From Prorocentrum cordatum (taxonomy: Eukaryota; Sar; Dinophyceae; Prorocentrales; Prorocentraceae): 35,000 bases of DNA. Shown one piece after another: positions 19,103 through 29,099 of this stretch; positions within the stretch are counted from its first letter, which is position 1, and every line of letters begins with the position of its first letter. A program made the translations under genes and the position numbers. Location of the stretch: contig CAUYUJ010018633.1 of the NCBI GenBank assembly GCA_963575745.1, positions 1-35,000 on the forward strand, in the 5' to 3' direction. Below the pieces are notes generated by a model, which saw nothing but the letters and a program-made list of their open reading frames with translations, was not told the origin of the DNA and did not search any database.

Positions 19103-19980
19103 GCCCGGCGGTCGGCCCGGCGGCCGTGTTGCCGCCGATCGCCGCCCCGCCGGCGCCCCGTCGCCGCCCGTACCTCCAGGCCTCTCGCCCGGTCGGGCGG
19201 GCCGCAGCGGAGGCAGCAGGCCCAGAATCGGGGGTGGACAGAACCCCCAGCAGTGACACGTCGATTGGTGAATTGTCCGTTTTCGGTTCTCGAGAGGGCG
19301 CCGTGGCCGTTATGTTCCAGGCTTGCGCCCGGCAGGTTTGGGCCCGAGGGAGGTTCGTCCATCCCCGAAAGAAGCACCCGCTGCTCGCCTCCAGGGTGCC
19401 CTGGGCCTGGCATCGCTCGGACGTGTGCAGTTTTCCTTCGGCGAGGGCCATCGAGGAGCATCCTTGATCATTTGGCGAAAAAGCCACGCACGAAACCGAA
19501 AATTAGCCTGACGAGGGACCCAACCATATGCAGGTGCGAGTACCGCAATAGTGATTCATTTTTTCGGTGGCGATCCCTATGAGGCAACGAACCGTGCTAG
19601 GGGCGTGCCGACATGAGTGGCGTGGTACACAAAGTGAACGAAAACGATTGATCTGAGTACGTAGGGAGACTGAGCGCGGGTGAATCTGCGCGCGTGCGTC
19701 TGACTGTGAATGATCTGCGTGCGAGCGAGTCTACGTGCATGAATGCGAATATGACAAAGCGTGGTGCAAATGTGTATGAATGCCAATAGTTTGACAACGA
19801 CTGCCTCTGAATACTCGTGACGCTGGGCGTGGCCGCCGCAAGGAGCTTCCCCGGGACTCCCCGACGGCATCGCCCGCGCGCCGCGACGCCAATGTCGGCG
19901 CGCCCCCCCGCGAGGATCGCGCCCGCTTCCTCCCCTTCCTTTACTCCCTCTTTGCCCGCGCACTCAAAAGTCCAAGGCTG
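19103..19980. other. Unique intronic spacer
   Basis: GC-rich to about 19260, then mixed. The block GCTCGCCTCCAGGGTGCCCT (19383-19402) recurs at 21783. No coding region is supported on either strand. Confidence 0.4.
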
Positions 19981-19984
19981 CGGG

Positions 19985-20265
19985 AGCAGCGCAGCGCGGA
20001 GCCCCCGCGACGCGCGCAGGTCACCCCGGAGGGGTCCCAGCGACGCGCGCGGGTCGTCCACTGCGCGGAGCGAAGAGAGCTAGCTGGCTGGCTGATAGCG
20101 GGCAAGGCTCTTGCCGCTGGGCAGAGCGACGACGGGCGAGCGAGGCGCTGGGCGGAACGCAGCACGGAGCCCCCGCGACGCGCGCAGGTCGCCCCGGAGG
20201 AGTCCCAGCGACGCGCGCGGGTCGCCCGCTGCGCGGAGCAAAGAGAGCTAGCTGGCTGGCTGGGA
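19985..20265 (+). repeat. Two-copy 105-bp repeat
   Basis: The block GAGCCCCCGCGACGCGCGCAG to AGAGAGCTAGCTGGCTGGCTG occurs at about 19998-20095 and 20166-20263, separated by about 70 bp of unique sequence. Confidence 0.75.
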
Positions 20266-20289
20266 CCTGCGGTGGGGCTCCATATGGGG

Positions 20290-21435
20290 CCACGTAACGC
20301 TGTACTGGGCAAAGGAGACGCATGTGGACTGCGCCACGGGGACCTTCGGTGGAGCTCCCTATGGGGCCACGAAACGTGTGAGGGATGTGCCGGAATGGGT
20401 GTGCGGGACGCATGCGGGCACACCCACTGAGACCTTCGGTGGAGCTCCCTATGGGGCCACGAAACGTGTGAGGGGTGGGACGACATGTGTGTGCGGGACG
20501 CATGCGGGCACACCCACTGGGACCTTCGGTGGAGCCCCTATGGGGCCACGAAACGTGTGAGGGGTGTGCCGAAATGGGTGTGCGGGACGCATGCGGGCAC
20601 ACCCACTGGGACCTTCGGTGGAGCTCCCTATGGGGCCACGAAACGTGTGAGGGGTGTGCCGAAATGGGTGTGCGGGACGCATGCGGGCACACCCACTGGA
20701 CCTTCGGTGGAGCTCCCTATGGGGCCACGAAACGTGTGAGGGGTGTGCCGAAATGGGTGTGCGGGACGCATGCGGGCACACCCACTGAGGCCTTCGTGGA
20801 GCTCCCATGGGCCACGAAACGTGTGAGGGGTGTGCCGAAATGGGTGTGTCGGACGCTACCCCACTGGGACCTTCGGTGGAGTTCCCTATGGGGCCACGAA
20901 TAGTGTGAAGGTGTGCCAAAATGGGTGTGCGGGACGCATGCGGGCACACCCACTGGGACCTTCGGTGGAGCTCCCTATGGGGCCACGAAACGTGTGAGGG
21001 GTGTGCCGAATGGGTGTGCGGGACGCATGCGGATGGGGCCTTCGGTGGAGCCCCTATGGGGCCACGAAACGTGTGAGGGGTGTGCCGAAATGGGTGTGCG
21101 GGACGCATGCGGGCACACCCACTGGGACCTTCGGTGGAGCTCCCTATGGGGCCACGAAACGTGTGAGGGGTGTGCCGAAATGGGTGTGCCGGGACGCATG
21201 CGGCATGGGTTCGGTGTATGGGGCCACGAAACGTGTGAGGGGTGTGCCGAAATGGGTGTGCGGGACGCATGCGGGCACACCCACTGGGACCTTCGGTGGA
21301 GCTCCCTATGGGGCCACGAAACGTGTGAGGGGTGTGCCGAAATGGGTGTGCGGGACGCATGCGGGCACACCCACTGGGACCTTCGGTGGAGCTCCCTATG
21401 GGGCCACGAAACGTGTGAGGGGTGTGCCGACATGG
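20290..21435 (+). repeat. 90-bp minisatellite, about 13 copies
   Basis: The anchor CGAAACGTGTGAGG recurs from 20370 to 21409, mostly every 88-91 bp, with two shortened units (near 21010 and 21190). Because 90 is a multiple of 3, long frames with 30-residue repeats open on both strands. Indels change the frame between copies, so I do not call a gene. Confidence 0.9.
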
Positions 21436-21520
21436 GTGGTGATAATGATGATGACGACAGATGATGATGACGATGACGATGATGGGGATGATGACGATGA
21501 TGATGAAGATGGGAGGAGGG
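21436..21520 (+). repeat. (GAT)n microsatellite
   Basis: GAT/GAC triplets directly follow the 90-bp array. Confidence 0.9.
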
Positions 21521-21663
21521 AGGGGGCAGCGGGAAGGAAGGAAGGAACGCGGGGCGACGTCTCTTCAAAACGAGGACCCAACACCACAGGATGGTTGGGA
21601 AAAACACAGGGAATGGACGTCCGAGCGATGGCGAGTGGGGCTTCCTGGGCTTCGGTTGCGTTT

Positions 21664-22145
21664 GCGATGGAAGGCGTGGCGTTCCCGCACCAAGAAAATC
21701 CATGGACGTCCTGGGCTCTCAGGGTTGGGTTTACTGTGGAAGGTTTTCTTGTGGTCGAGCCCCTACTGTATGCTGCCGCCTCTGCTCGCCTCCAGGGTGC
21801 CCTGGGCTTCCCGGGCTTCGATGGTTTCTGCTTCACGCCGGTCGTTGAGAGTACGTGTTTCTAGATTCCCAGATGCCGATCTGCTTCAAGCGCCCTCCTG
21901 CTTCAAGAATCGGCACGCTTCTGCTGTGTTCTGTTATTCTCTGGGAGGGCCTGGACCCAATGGACTTTCTCCGCCTTCCCACTTCATGATTTTACCTACT
22001 TCTTCCGACCGACGTGTATGGAAGGCGTGACGTTCCCACACCAAAAATCCATGGACGTCCTGGAGTCTCAGGGTTGGGTTTCTCGTGGAAGGTTTCTTGT
22101 GGTCGAGCCCCTGCTGTATGTTGCCGCCGTCGCCGCCCCGTCGCC
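21664..22145 (+). repeat. Two copies of a 125-bp repeat around a unique spacer
   Basis: The block ATGGAAGGCGTGRCGTTCCC through GTGGTCGAGCCCCT occurs at about 21667-21790 and 22018-22140. The spacer between them shows no gene. Confidence 0.75.
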
Positions 22146-22421
22146 ACCCCGTGTGTCGATACTGGCCTGGCTGGGATGGTGTGAGTTCATATTTCGGATG
22201 GGCGATGGGGTAGAATCATGTGTAATTTGCCATGCGGAAGAGGGGGGCGGTTAAATCCGGGGGCGGGGGGGTAGATCCTAATATTTTTTTTAGAAGCGAG
22301 AACAGAGGTGGCGCATTATACGTGGTGAAAAATGTGTTATGTTATCTGTGTTGGGGCGGCGACGGCGATTACATGGCCGCCAGACTGACCGACGGGCCCA
22401 GGCACAGCGAGGCCTCATTCT

Positions 22422-22911
22422 GATCTGCGTAAGACCCCCGTCCGCTGAACCTCCAGGAGCCCACGAAAGGGGCGTCAGTTTCGAAGATCCCCCCCAGGGA
22501 CCGAGAGGCCCCATCGCCCTGATTTGCGTAAGACACCACTCGGCTGGACCTCCCAGGAGCCGACGATATTGGCGACAGCTTCGCAGATCGCAGCCCCCCA
22601 GGGACGGCGAGGCCTCATGCTGATTTGCGTAAGACGCCCTTACGCTGGACCCTCCAGGAACCCACGACAGTGCTGGAAGTTTCGAAGGTCGTACCCCCTC
22701 TACAGACGGTGGGGCTCCATCATGATCCGCGCAATACGCGTCTCCGCTGGACCTCTCCAGATCCCACGAAAGTGGCGGCAGTTTCGCAGATCGCAGCCCC
22801 CCAGGGACGGCGAGGTTTCATTTTGATCTGCGTAAGGTACCCTTCCGTTGGACCTCGATGGAACCCATTGTCAACAATTTCACATATCGCAGCCCCGCAG
22901 GGAATGCGAGC
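22422..22911 (+). repeat. 101-bp tandem repeat, 5 copies
   Basis: The anchor GATYTGCGTAAGAC or a variant lies at 22422, 22521, 22622, 22723 and 22824. Each unit carries a GCTGGACCTCC block, CCCACGA, TTTCGCAGATCGCAGCCCCC and GGCGAGGCCTCAT. Divergence is moderate but period is almost constant. Confidence 0.85.
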
Positions 22912-22919
22912 AGGTCAGG

Positions 22920-23091
22920 AAGAAGGAGAGTAGTGAGGAGGCAGTATGGATGAGCAGGAGGAAGAGGGGAAGAGGAAGGTGGAAACAGGGAGGAGGAGGA
23001 GGAGGAGAGGAGGAGGAGGAAAGGAGGGGAGGAGGTGGATGATGAGGAAGAAGAGGAACAGCAGGGAAAGGGGAGGAGGCAGGTGTGGTGG

Positions 23092-23165
<74 letters not shown>

Positions 23166-23243
23166 CTGATGCTGATGCTGATGCTGATGCTGATGCTGAT
23201 GCTGATGCTGATGATGATGCTGATGATGCTGATGATGATGATG

Positions 23244-23275
<32 letters not shown>

Positions 23276-23465
23276 CTGATGATGCTGATGATGATGATGG
23301 ATGATGGATGATGAGATGAATGAGATGATGATGATGAGGAGACGAGGAGGAGGAGAGGAGGGAGCAGGAACAAGAGGGAGGAGGAGGAGGAGGAGGAGGA
23401 GGAGGAGGAGGAGGGAGAGGAGGCGGAGGAGGAGGAGGAGAAGAAGGAGGAGGGGGCGAATGGCA
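22920..23465 (+). repeat. GGA tract, then (GAT)n with (GCTGAT)n, then GGA tract
   Basis: 22920-23090 is GGA/GAG-rich. 23091-23310 is GAT with a block of alternating GCT-GAT. 23331-23460 is GGA again. Poly-Ser, poly-His and poly-Asp frames are artefacts. Confidence 0.9.
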
Positions 23466-24355
23466 AATGGAGATGCGGGGAGGAGGACGCGCGACCCGTG
23501 TTGCTTTCAAAACGAGAGCCCGACCAAGGGAAAGTTGGGGCTCCATGTCTTCCCATAACTCAATTCGGGAGCAGTTGCTGGTTCGTTGAATCCTTTGAGA
23601 GCAGGATGTGATGATGAGGATGACGAGGAGGCGAAACTGCCGCTTGGCCAAGGCGGGCCGGGCCTGGGCGAGGCATGGCTGGGGGCCCTGGGTGTCTCTG
23701 CGGTTGCTTCACCCTCCGAGCCCTGCAGAGGCCGATGGCGCAGCTGTCGTCTCGATTATTTCGGCTCGGCTGGGTGCAGCGGGGCTCCCTCCCCGCGCGA
23801 CTTGCGACGCCCCCTCCTTCCCCCCCCCCCGCCCCCCCTCCTCCCCTCCTCACACCCGATCGCTTGAGCTTGCTTTTTGCCCCCCTCCCCATCGCCCCTC
23901 CCCCCCCGCCCCCGTCCTCTGGCGGGGGGGTCATAGCCCCCGTCGAGGGGTTCAAAGAAGAAGCAGCGGCACAAGCAGACACTCTCGTAGCTCCGCGCTG
24001 CCTTCTTGGAACGTCGCTGGACCCTTCTCCCTTGCGCGTGGAGCGCGGTAGGGGCGGCGCCGGAGGTGCCACTGGCGGGGCCCAGCGCCGAAAGTTCAAT
24101 GCTTACGCCGCTGCCTCTTCACCTAGAAGCCTCGTCACAAATAAACAGAAGACTTCTTAATTCGGTGATTGTGGGGTCAGCGCTACTCCAATGCTGACGG
24201 ATGCGTGTTGACTCGGACGCGGTGCTGGCAAAAATCGACCCCACCCTCAGCATTGAAGGCGCGCTTTCTGACAAGTGCACGAAGGCATCGTGCTCCAGGA
24301 TTTCAGCTTCCATTTATAGATATTGATGAAGAGGCTTGTAGGAGTACCTGGCGAG
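23466..24355. other. Unique intronic spacer up to channel exon B
   Basis: GC-rich unique sequence with C-runs near 23820-23835 and 23895-23905. Several open frames but no supported gene. It ends at the exon B acceptor. Confidence 0.4.
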
Positions 24356-24440
24356 GTCCTCGAGACCTGGGTCCTCCCGCTCCTCGGGAACAGCGGCGGC
24401 GTCGGCCAGCTCGGCATCCTCCGGCTGCTGCGCCTCCTGC
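24356..24440 (+). CDS. Voltage-gated cation channel, exon B (end of S3, start of S4)
   Basis: The exon follows GCGAG at 24351-24355 and reads VLETWVLPLL, a short Gly-rich S3-S4 loop (GNSGGVGQLG), then ILRLLRLL and the first base of the next Arg codon. A GT donor (gtgcgc) follows at 24441. Joined to exon C it yields LRLLRLLRITRMAKLMR, with a basic residue at every third position, which is the hallmark of an S4 voltage sensor. The intron before it is about 10,966 bp and the intron after it about 6,474 bp. The antisense strand here is also open and acidic, but does not join to anything. Confidence 0.65.
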
Positions 24441-24499
24441 GTGCGCCCCCGTCCCCCCCTGCGCCGCCTGCTTGGGGAGCCTGCGGCGGGTACGCGGAG

Positions 24500-24720
24500 A
24501 CAGACCGAGAGGGAGGGAGGGAGGGCGGAGGGTGGAGGGAGAGAGGAGAGTGGAGGCTGGAGGGTGAGGGTGGAGGGTGGAGGGAGGGAGGGTGGAGGGT
24601 GGAGGAGGGTGGAGGGTGGAGGAGGGAGGGTGGAGGGTGGAGGGAGGGAGGGAGGGAGGGATGGAGGGAGGGAGGGAGAAAGAGAGAGAGAGAGAGAGAG
24701 ATGGAGGGTGGGAGGGAGAG
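24500..24720 (+). repeat. GGAGGGT / GGAGAGA purine minisatellite
   Basis: Repeats of GGTGGAGGGTGGAGG change to GGGAGGGA and then to (GA)n. Confidence 0.9.
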
Positions 24721-24739
24721 GGAGACCGCGTGCGCACTG

Positions 24740-24865
24740 CCCGTGACTGGCATGTGCACTGCGCTGGAGCGGACCAGGGCCTTCGTCGACGCTGAGCGCA
24801 CCATCCTGGAGGGCGAGGTCCGCGAGCGCGTTTTGGAGATTGTGTCGGGGGTGGCCAAGAGAGGG
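24740..24865 (+). other. Coding-like stretch of unknown origin inside intron 2
   Basis: The plus frame reads TALERTRAFVDAERTILEG then EVRERVLEIVSGVAKRG, with amphipathic helix character. It cannot be part of the channel transcript because it lies between two exons that join mid-codon. It may be a gene fragment or chance. Confidence 0.2.
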
Positions 24866-25095
24866 GCAATGACTGGGGGGGTGGGGGGTGGGAAATCATG
24901 GTTTGGGCGATCATACGCTCAGATTTGACGACGCCTCTTCTTATTTCCATGCGTCCCCGCCCCCCCCCCCCCCCTTGGGCCGCGCACGTGCCGCCAGCCA
25001 TGGTTTGCGCCCCCCCCCCCCCCCCCTTGGACGCCCCCCTCTTCCGGGGAAACGTAAGACTCGAGTAAGCCGGGACTCGGGCTCGCCGACGTTTT
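24866..25095 (+). repeat. Dispersed repeat, copy 1 (partner at 29205-29480)
   Basis: It shares GGTGGGAAATCATGG or a variant, GACGCCTCTTCTTATTTC or a variant, GGGCCGCGCACGTGCCG, a C-run followed by CTTGGAC, and GGCTCGCCGACG or a variant with copy 2. The two C-runs differ in length between copies. Confidence 0.65.
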
Positions 25096-25660
25096 TGGAC
25101 GAGCGCGTCCTGGACTCTGACGGACAAGTTTCTGTTTGGGTTTCGTCATTTCCATGATGTCCCTTGTCAGGCCAGCCCGAGTCCCCGTACCCGAGTCGTA
25201 CGTCTTCCCGACTCTTGGCCGTTCCCCACTTGTGGCCTGGTGGCCTGCCTCGGGGCGCCGCTGCTGGATCGGCGGCACCGTGCGGTCGCCCTTCGCGGCC
25301 GAGCTGCGGTGCTCGGCTTGCTGATGCTGCATAGCCGCAGACGAGCTATTCCTGGACGCGGTGTTCATCATTGCGTTGCTTTCTCCGTTCGTAGATGTGA
25401 GACTGCTGGTGCAGGGTCCCGTCGTGTTGCGCCACGCCGTGTTTCTGGATCCCGCGGTTCTGCCTGGTGTCGGGGTGCTGAACCATGGCGTGCTGCTCAG
25501 AGACGTGTTCGTTGCACTGCTCGTCTCGCCCGTGTATGTGTGGCTCTTGGTGCTGAGTCCCATCGTGCTGCCAGCAGGCGGCCTGGCGACTGGGGCGGGG
25601 TCCCAGTGGCCACCCGCCTTCAGAGGCATCATCGCTTTGTGCCTTCCCTCCCCGGGAGAG
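25096..25660 (+). repeat. Two-unit 144-bp repeat within unique sequence
   Basis: GTGTTCATCATTGCGTTGCT (25361) recurs as GTGTTCGTTGCACTGCTC (25505). Following blocks TGTGAGACTGCTGGTGCAGG and TGTGGCTCTTGGTGCTGAG also correspond. Both strands are open; the plus frame is Val/Leu-rich, the minus frame His/Gln-rich. I see no basis to prefer either as a gene. Confidence 0.4.
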
Positions 25661-25920
25661 GGAGCGAGAGGGAGAGAGGGAGAGAGAGCGAGAGGGAGAG
25701 AGAGAGAGAGAGAGAAGACAGAGGGAGGGAGGGAGGGAGAGTGCCGAGGGCGAGAGACAGGGGGAGGGGGAGGAGGAGGGGGGAGGAGGACGGCGAGGGG
25801 GAGGAGGACGAGGACCAGGGGGACGGTGGGAGGAGGGGTGGGGGGAGGACGAGGAGCAGGAGCAGAAGGGAGGACGGGAGGGAGGGAGGAGCAGGGGGCC
25901 AGGCAGCAGGGGGGGCTGAG
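25661..25920 (+). repeat. (GA)n / GGGAGGAGG purine tract
   Basis: GAGAGAGGGAGAGAG at first, then GGAGGA-rich. No gene. Confidence 0.85.
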
Positions 25921-25938
25921 AGGGAGGAAGGACAAGTG

Positions 25939-26129
25939 TTATGTCGGGCGTGTCCCCCCTACAGGGGGATTTTCGACGAAAGATAACACATACTCCAAAC
26001 ATACCCCCCAGAGGTCAGAATATATAAAAAATAGTCCCCGAACTATGTTTGGATTATTTTTTGACGATTCTTGGGTTATTTTTTATGTTTCGTCGAAAAT
26101 CCCCCTGTAGGGGGACAGGCCCGACTTAA
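25939..26129 (+). mobile_element. MITE copy 1 (TTARGTCGGGC family), 191 bp, 8-bp target duplication
   Basis: Terminal inverted repeats of about 42 bp start TTATGTCGGGCG and, inverted from the right end, TTAAGTCGGGCC. They share TACAGGGGGATTTTCGACGA. The element is flanked by the direct repeat GACAAGTG (25931-25938 and 26130-26137). The interior is AT-rich without coding capacity. A non-autonomous cut-and-paste DNA transposon; the 8-bp duplication would fit hAT-type enzymes, but the superfamily is not proven. Confidence 0.85.
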
Positions 26130-26137
26130 GACAAGTG

Positions 26138-26930
26138 TGGAGTGTTGATGGAGGAGGAAGGGGGGGGGAGAAAAAAGGAGGGCGCTCGGTTCATGCACAT
26201 GCAGACCGTCTTCCCGTTTCTATGGCCGCCTCTCAGCTCCTCCCCGTCCTCATCCTTGTCCTCTTATTTCTCCTCCTCCTCCTCCTCCTCCTCTTCGCAT
26301 TCGTGGGCCTCTTGGGCCGTTTGGAAGCGTCGGGCGCCCGAAAAGGCGAGAACATCGAAACCATGAATACACAACGTGAAACCAAAACTGATGGCATTTT
26401 TAGGACCCTCTTGGGCGGCCTCTTTGAGCTCTTTCGGGGGCCTCTCGGGCCGCCTTCGGGACGTCTTGGGCTGGGAACCCTGGGGAGCTCTTGGGCCGTT
26501 TCGGGGCCCTTGAGACCGTCTTGGGGGCCTGGGGTCCCTCGACAACCAGCGGGAACATCCAGAAGTGCCCAACAAGCCTCAGAAGAGCCTCTAGACATCT
26601 GGGCCGCTGGCCCTTCACACAGTTTTCAGCACTCCACACGAAGGACTCTAAGGGACCCGAGGACACTCCTAGCTGATCCCCCACAGGACCCGCATCATAT
26701 TAAGGATTTGCCACCGAAGTCATCGTCATCTTGCTCACACGATTATCGTCATTCTTCTTGCCACCGCCACCGTTCGTTCAAGGGAGGAAAAGCCACCCAG
26801 ACCGGATACTTGGCGTTTACTAAAAGGCCCCGGGCGTTTATTAAACAGCCCTGCCCCGTTCGATTCCTTCTCTGAGCACGTTTACTAAACGACTTCGCGT
26901 GTCGGGGTGGTCATTATGGGGGTGGATTGT
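26138..26930. other. Intronic spacer with degenerate GGGGCCTCTTGGG repeats
   Basis: CTC-rich at 26235-26300. A loose CTTGGGCCGTTTCGGGG-type repeat lies at 26400-26640. Three CGTTTACTAAA-like motifs lie at 26811, 26834 and 26878. No gene. Confidence 0.4.
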
Positions 26931-27886
26931 TTGACCATGCGATGACCATACGATTATCATCATCACCATGTGCCACGCCCCAACCTATTCGTCAAACTGT
27001 TTGACCAGCCTATTCGTCTCCGAAGCTGTTCCGTTCGACTATACGATCTGACCATACGATGACCAAACTGTTCGTCTCCGTCACCACCGTGATCATACGA
27101 TTCTCATCACCACCATGTGCCACGCCCCAACCTATTCATCAGACTAGTTGACCAAGCTGTTCGTCTCCGAAGCTGTTCCGTTCGACTGTACGTCTTGACC
27201 ATACGATTTGACCAACATGTTCGTTTCCGTCACCACCGTGACCATACGATTCTCATCATCACCACGTGCCCCGCCCCGACCTAATCGCCAGACTAGTCGA
27301 CCAGGCTGTTCGTCTCCGAAGCTGTTCCGTTCGACTGTGCGACTTTGACCATACGATTTGACCAAGCTGTTCGTCTCCGTCACCACCGTGACCATGCGAT
27401 TCTCATCACCACCGCGCGCCCCGCCCCAACCTATTCGTCAAAACAGTTGACCAGGCTGTTCGCCTCCGAAGCTGTTCCGTTCGACTGGCTACGACTTTGT
27501 CCATACGATTTGGCCAACTTGTTCGTCTCCGTCACCACCGTGACCATGCGGTTCTCATCATCACCATGTGCCACGCCCCAACCTATTCGCCAGACCAGTT
27601 GACCAGGCTGTTCGTCTCTGAAGCTGTTCCGTTCGACTGTGCGACTTTGACCATACGATTTGACCAAACTGTTCGTCTCCGTCACCACGGTGACCATACG
27701 ATTCTCATCACCACCACGTGCCCCGTCCCGACCTAATCGCCAGACTAGTCGACCAGGCTGTTCGCCTCCGAAGCTGTTCCGTTCGACTGGCTACGATTTT
27801 GACCATACGATTTGACCAAGCTGTTCGTCTCCGTCGCCACCGTGACCATGCGACTCTCATCACCACCGCGCGCCCCGCCCCGACCT
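26930..27886 (+). repeat. Satellite of about 149 bp, 6-7 copies
   Basis: The anchor GAAGCTGTTCCGTTCGACT recurs at 27022, 27169, 27318, 27468, 27620 and 27770. Units carry ACCATACGATTTGACC, CTGTTCGTCTCCGTCACCAC, CGATTCTCATCACCACC and GCCCCAACCTATTCG. It ends near 27886 within GCGCCCCGCCCCGACC. Confidence 0.9.
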
Positions 27887-28039
27887 CCCACGCGGGCACG
27901 ACCCGGCCCGGGCCTCGACGGGTCAAGAGGCCACCCGGCGGGCCCGCGCAGGCTGGCCGCGGGCGAGCACGCGGCCTTCGCGCGTGCGCTGCTCCCGTGG
28001 GCAGCCCCGCCCTCGGCGCCGATCCCTGGCTGCAACCGC
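27887..28039. other. GC-rich unique spacer, left flank of MITE copy 2
   Basis: Non-repetitive, open in several frames. No family is recognised. Together with 28216-28327 it forms the ancestral locus into which MITE copy 2 inserted. Confidence 0.35.
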
Positions 28040-28207
28040 TCAGGTCGGGCCTGTCCCTCTACGGGAGTGGATGTTCCAAAATGGTAAACGAAATAGTCTG
28101 GGGACGATTTTGCTTGAGTTTTTTTGTTGTTTTTGTGTTAATTGTTTTGGGGGTATTTTTGGTTTTTCGTCCAAGCAAACGCCTGTAGGAGGACATGCCC
28201 GACCTAA
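28040..28207 (+). mobile_element. MITE copy 2 (TTARGTCGGGC family), 168 bp, 8-bp target duplication
   Basis: The left end is TCAGGTCGGGCCTGTCC; the right end inverted is TTAGGTCGGGCATGTCC. It is flanked by GCAACCGC (28032-28039) and GCAAACGC (28208-28215), 7 of 8 identical. The interior shares TCTGGGGACGATTTT with copy 3 read inverted. It is non-coding. Confidence 0.8.
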
Positions 28208-28327
28208 GCAAACGCCCGAGGTCCCACGTGCATTCTCGCAGCACGGGGAACGCCTCCCGCGCTCCGGCATTGCTTCGAGGGTGGCCTCGAGCTGGCCCAG
28301 CGGCGACGCCACCAGCCCGTCTCGGGC

Positions 28328-28700
28328 GGAGGAGGAGGAGGAGGAGGAGGAGGAGGAGGAGGAGGAGGAGGAGGAGGAGGAGGAGGAGGAGGAGGAGGAG
28401 GAGGAGGAGGAGGAGGAGGAGGAGGTGGAGGAGGAGGAGGAGGAGGAGGAGGAGGAGGAGGAGGAGGAGGAGGAGGAGGAGGAGGAGGAGGAGGAGGAGG
28501 AGAGGAGGAGGAAAAAGGAAAAGTAAAAGGAAAGGAGGAGGAGGAGGAGAGGAGGGGGAGGAGGGGGAGGAAGGAGGAGGAGGAGGAGGAGGAGGAGGAG
28601 GAGAGAGGAGGAGGAGGAGGAGGAGGAAGGAGGAGGAGGAGGAGGAGGAGGAGGAGGAGGAGGAGGAGGGGGAGGAGGGGAGAGGAGGAGGAAGGAGGTG
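28328..28700 (+). repeat. (GGA)n microsatellite
   Basis: About 370 bp of GGA/GAG with a short AAAAGGAAAAGTAAAAGG interruption near 28513. Poly-Ser, poly-Leu, poly-Pro and poly-Glu frames are artefacts. Confidence 0.95.
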
Positions 28701-28923
28701 ATGACGCCACAGAGCGCCCAGTGGCTCCACCGCGGCGCGCGCCTCGGCCGCCTCCAGCGCCGCGCCGTCGACGGCCCCTGCTCGAGGCGAGCGCGTCCCG
28801 CACTGGCGGCCGGGGCCACCGCATTGCAGGAGCCTTGCCGCGGGAGTCGGCAGCGACGGCGGCTGCCGACGGTGGCCGCGGCCACCGGATGCGCCGCCAG
28901 CGCCGTGGCCGTCCCCACGTAAT
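28701..28923. other. GC-rich unique spacer
   Basis: Open in several frames on both strands. Alanine-rich helical reading on the minus strand (ALEAAEARAAVEPLGALW) is suggestive only. No family is recognised. Confidence 0.3.
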
Positions 28924-29077
28924 AGGGGAACGAAGAATGACATAAACATACAAACTCGGAGGTCCGCGCGGGTTTCTCGGATCCGCGCTGGACCCCCCTG
29001 GCGGCGCCTCCAGCGCCGATCCGAGAAATCTGCGCGGACCTTCGAGCTGTTACGTTTATTTCAGGCTTCGTTCCCCC
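28924..29077. mobile_element. 154-bp inverted-repeat element, arms of about 69 bp
   Basis: The left arm starts AGGGGAACGAAGAATGACAT. The right arm inverted starts GGGGGAACGAAGCCTGAAAT. Both contain GGTCCGCGC, TTTCTCGGATC and GCGCTGGA. About four fifths of the arm positions match by eye, around a 16-bp centre. The structure is of MITE or foldback type. I see no convincing target duplication. Confidence 0.65.
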
Positions 29078-29099
29078 ACCACGATCCTCGGCAAACAAG

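Noticed and set aside
20449-21360. Minus-strand frame of about 300 codons with His/Pro repeats
   Set aside because: It follows the 90-bp minisatellite and is joined by chance through short indels; the plus strand is open in the same way.
20290-21435. CRISPR array
   Set aside because: Units are tandem with no unique spacers, the period is 90 bp, and the genome is eukaryotic.
25361-25590. Plus-strand Val/Leu-rich frame as a membrane protein
   Set aside because: The hydrophobic pattern comes from a two-unit DNA repeat and the antisense frame is equally open; no family fits.
26861-26875. GTTCGATTCC as a tRNA B box
   Set aside because: No A box or cloverleaf can be formed in the 60 bases before it.
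28040-29098. Minus-strand frame of about 350 codons
   Set aside because: It passes through a MITE, a GGA microsatellite and an inverted-repeat element, so it cannot be one gene.
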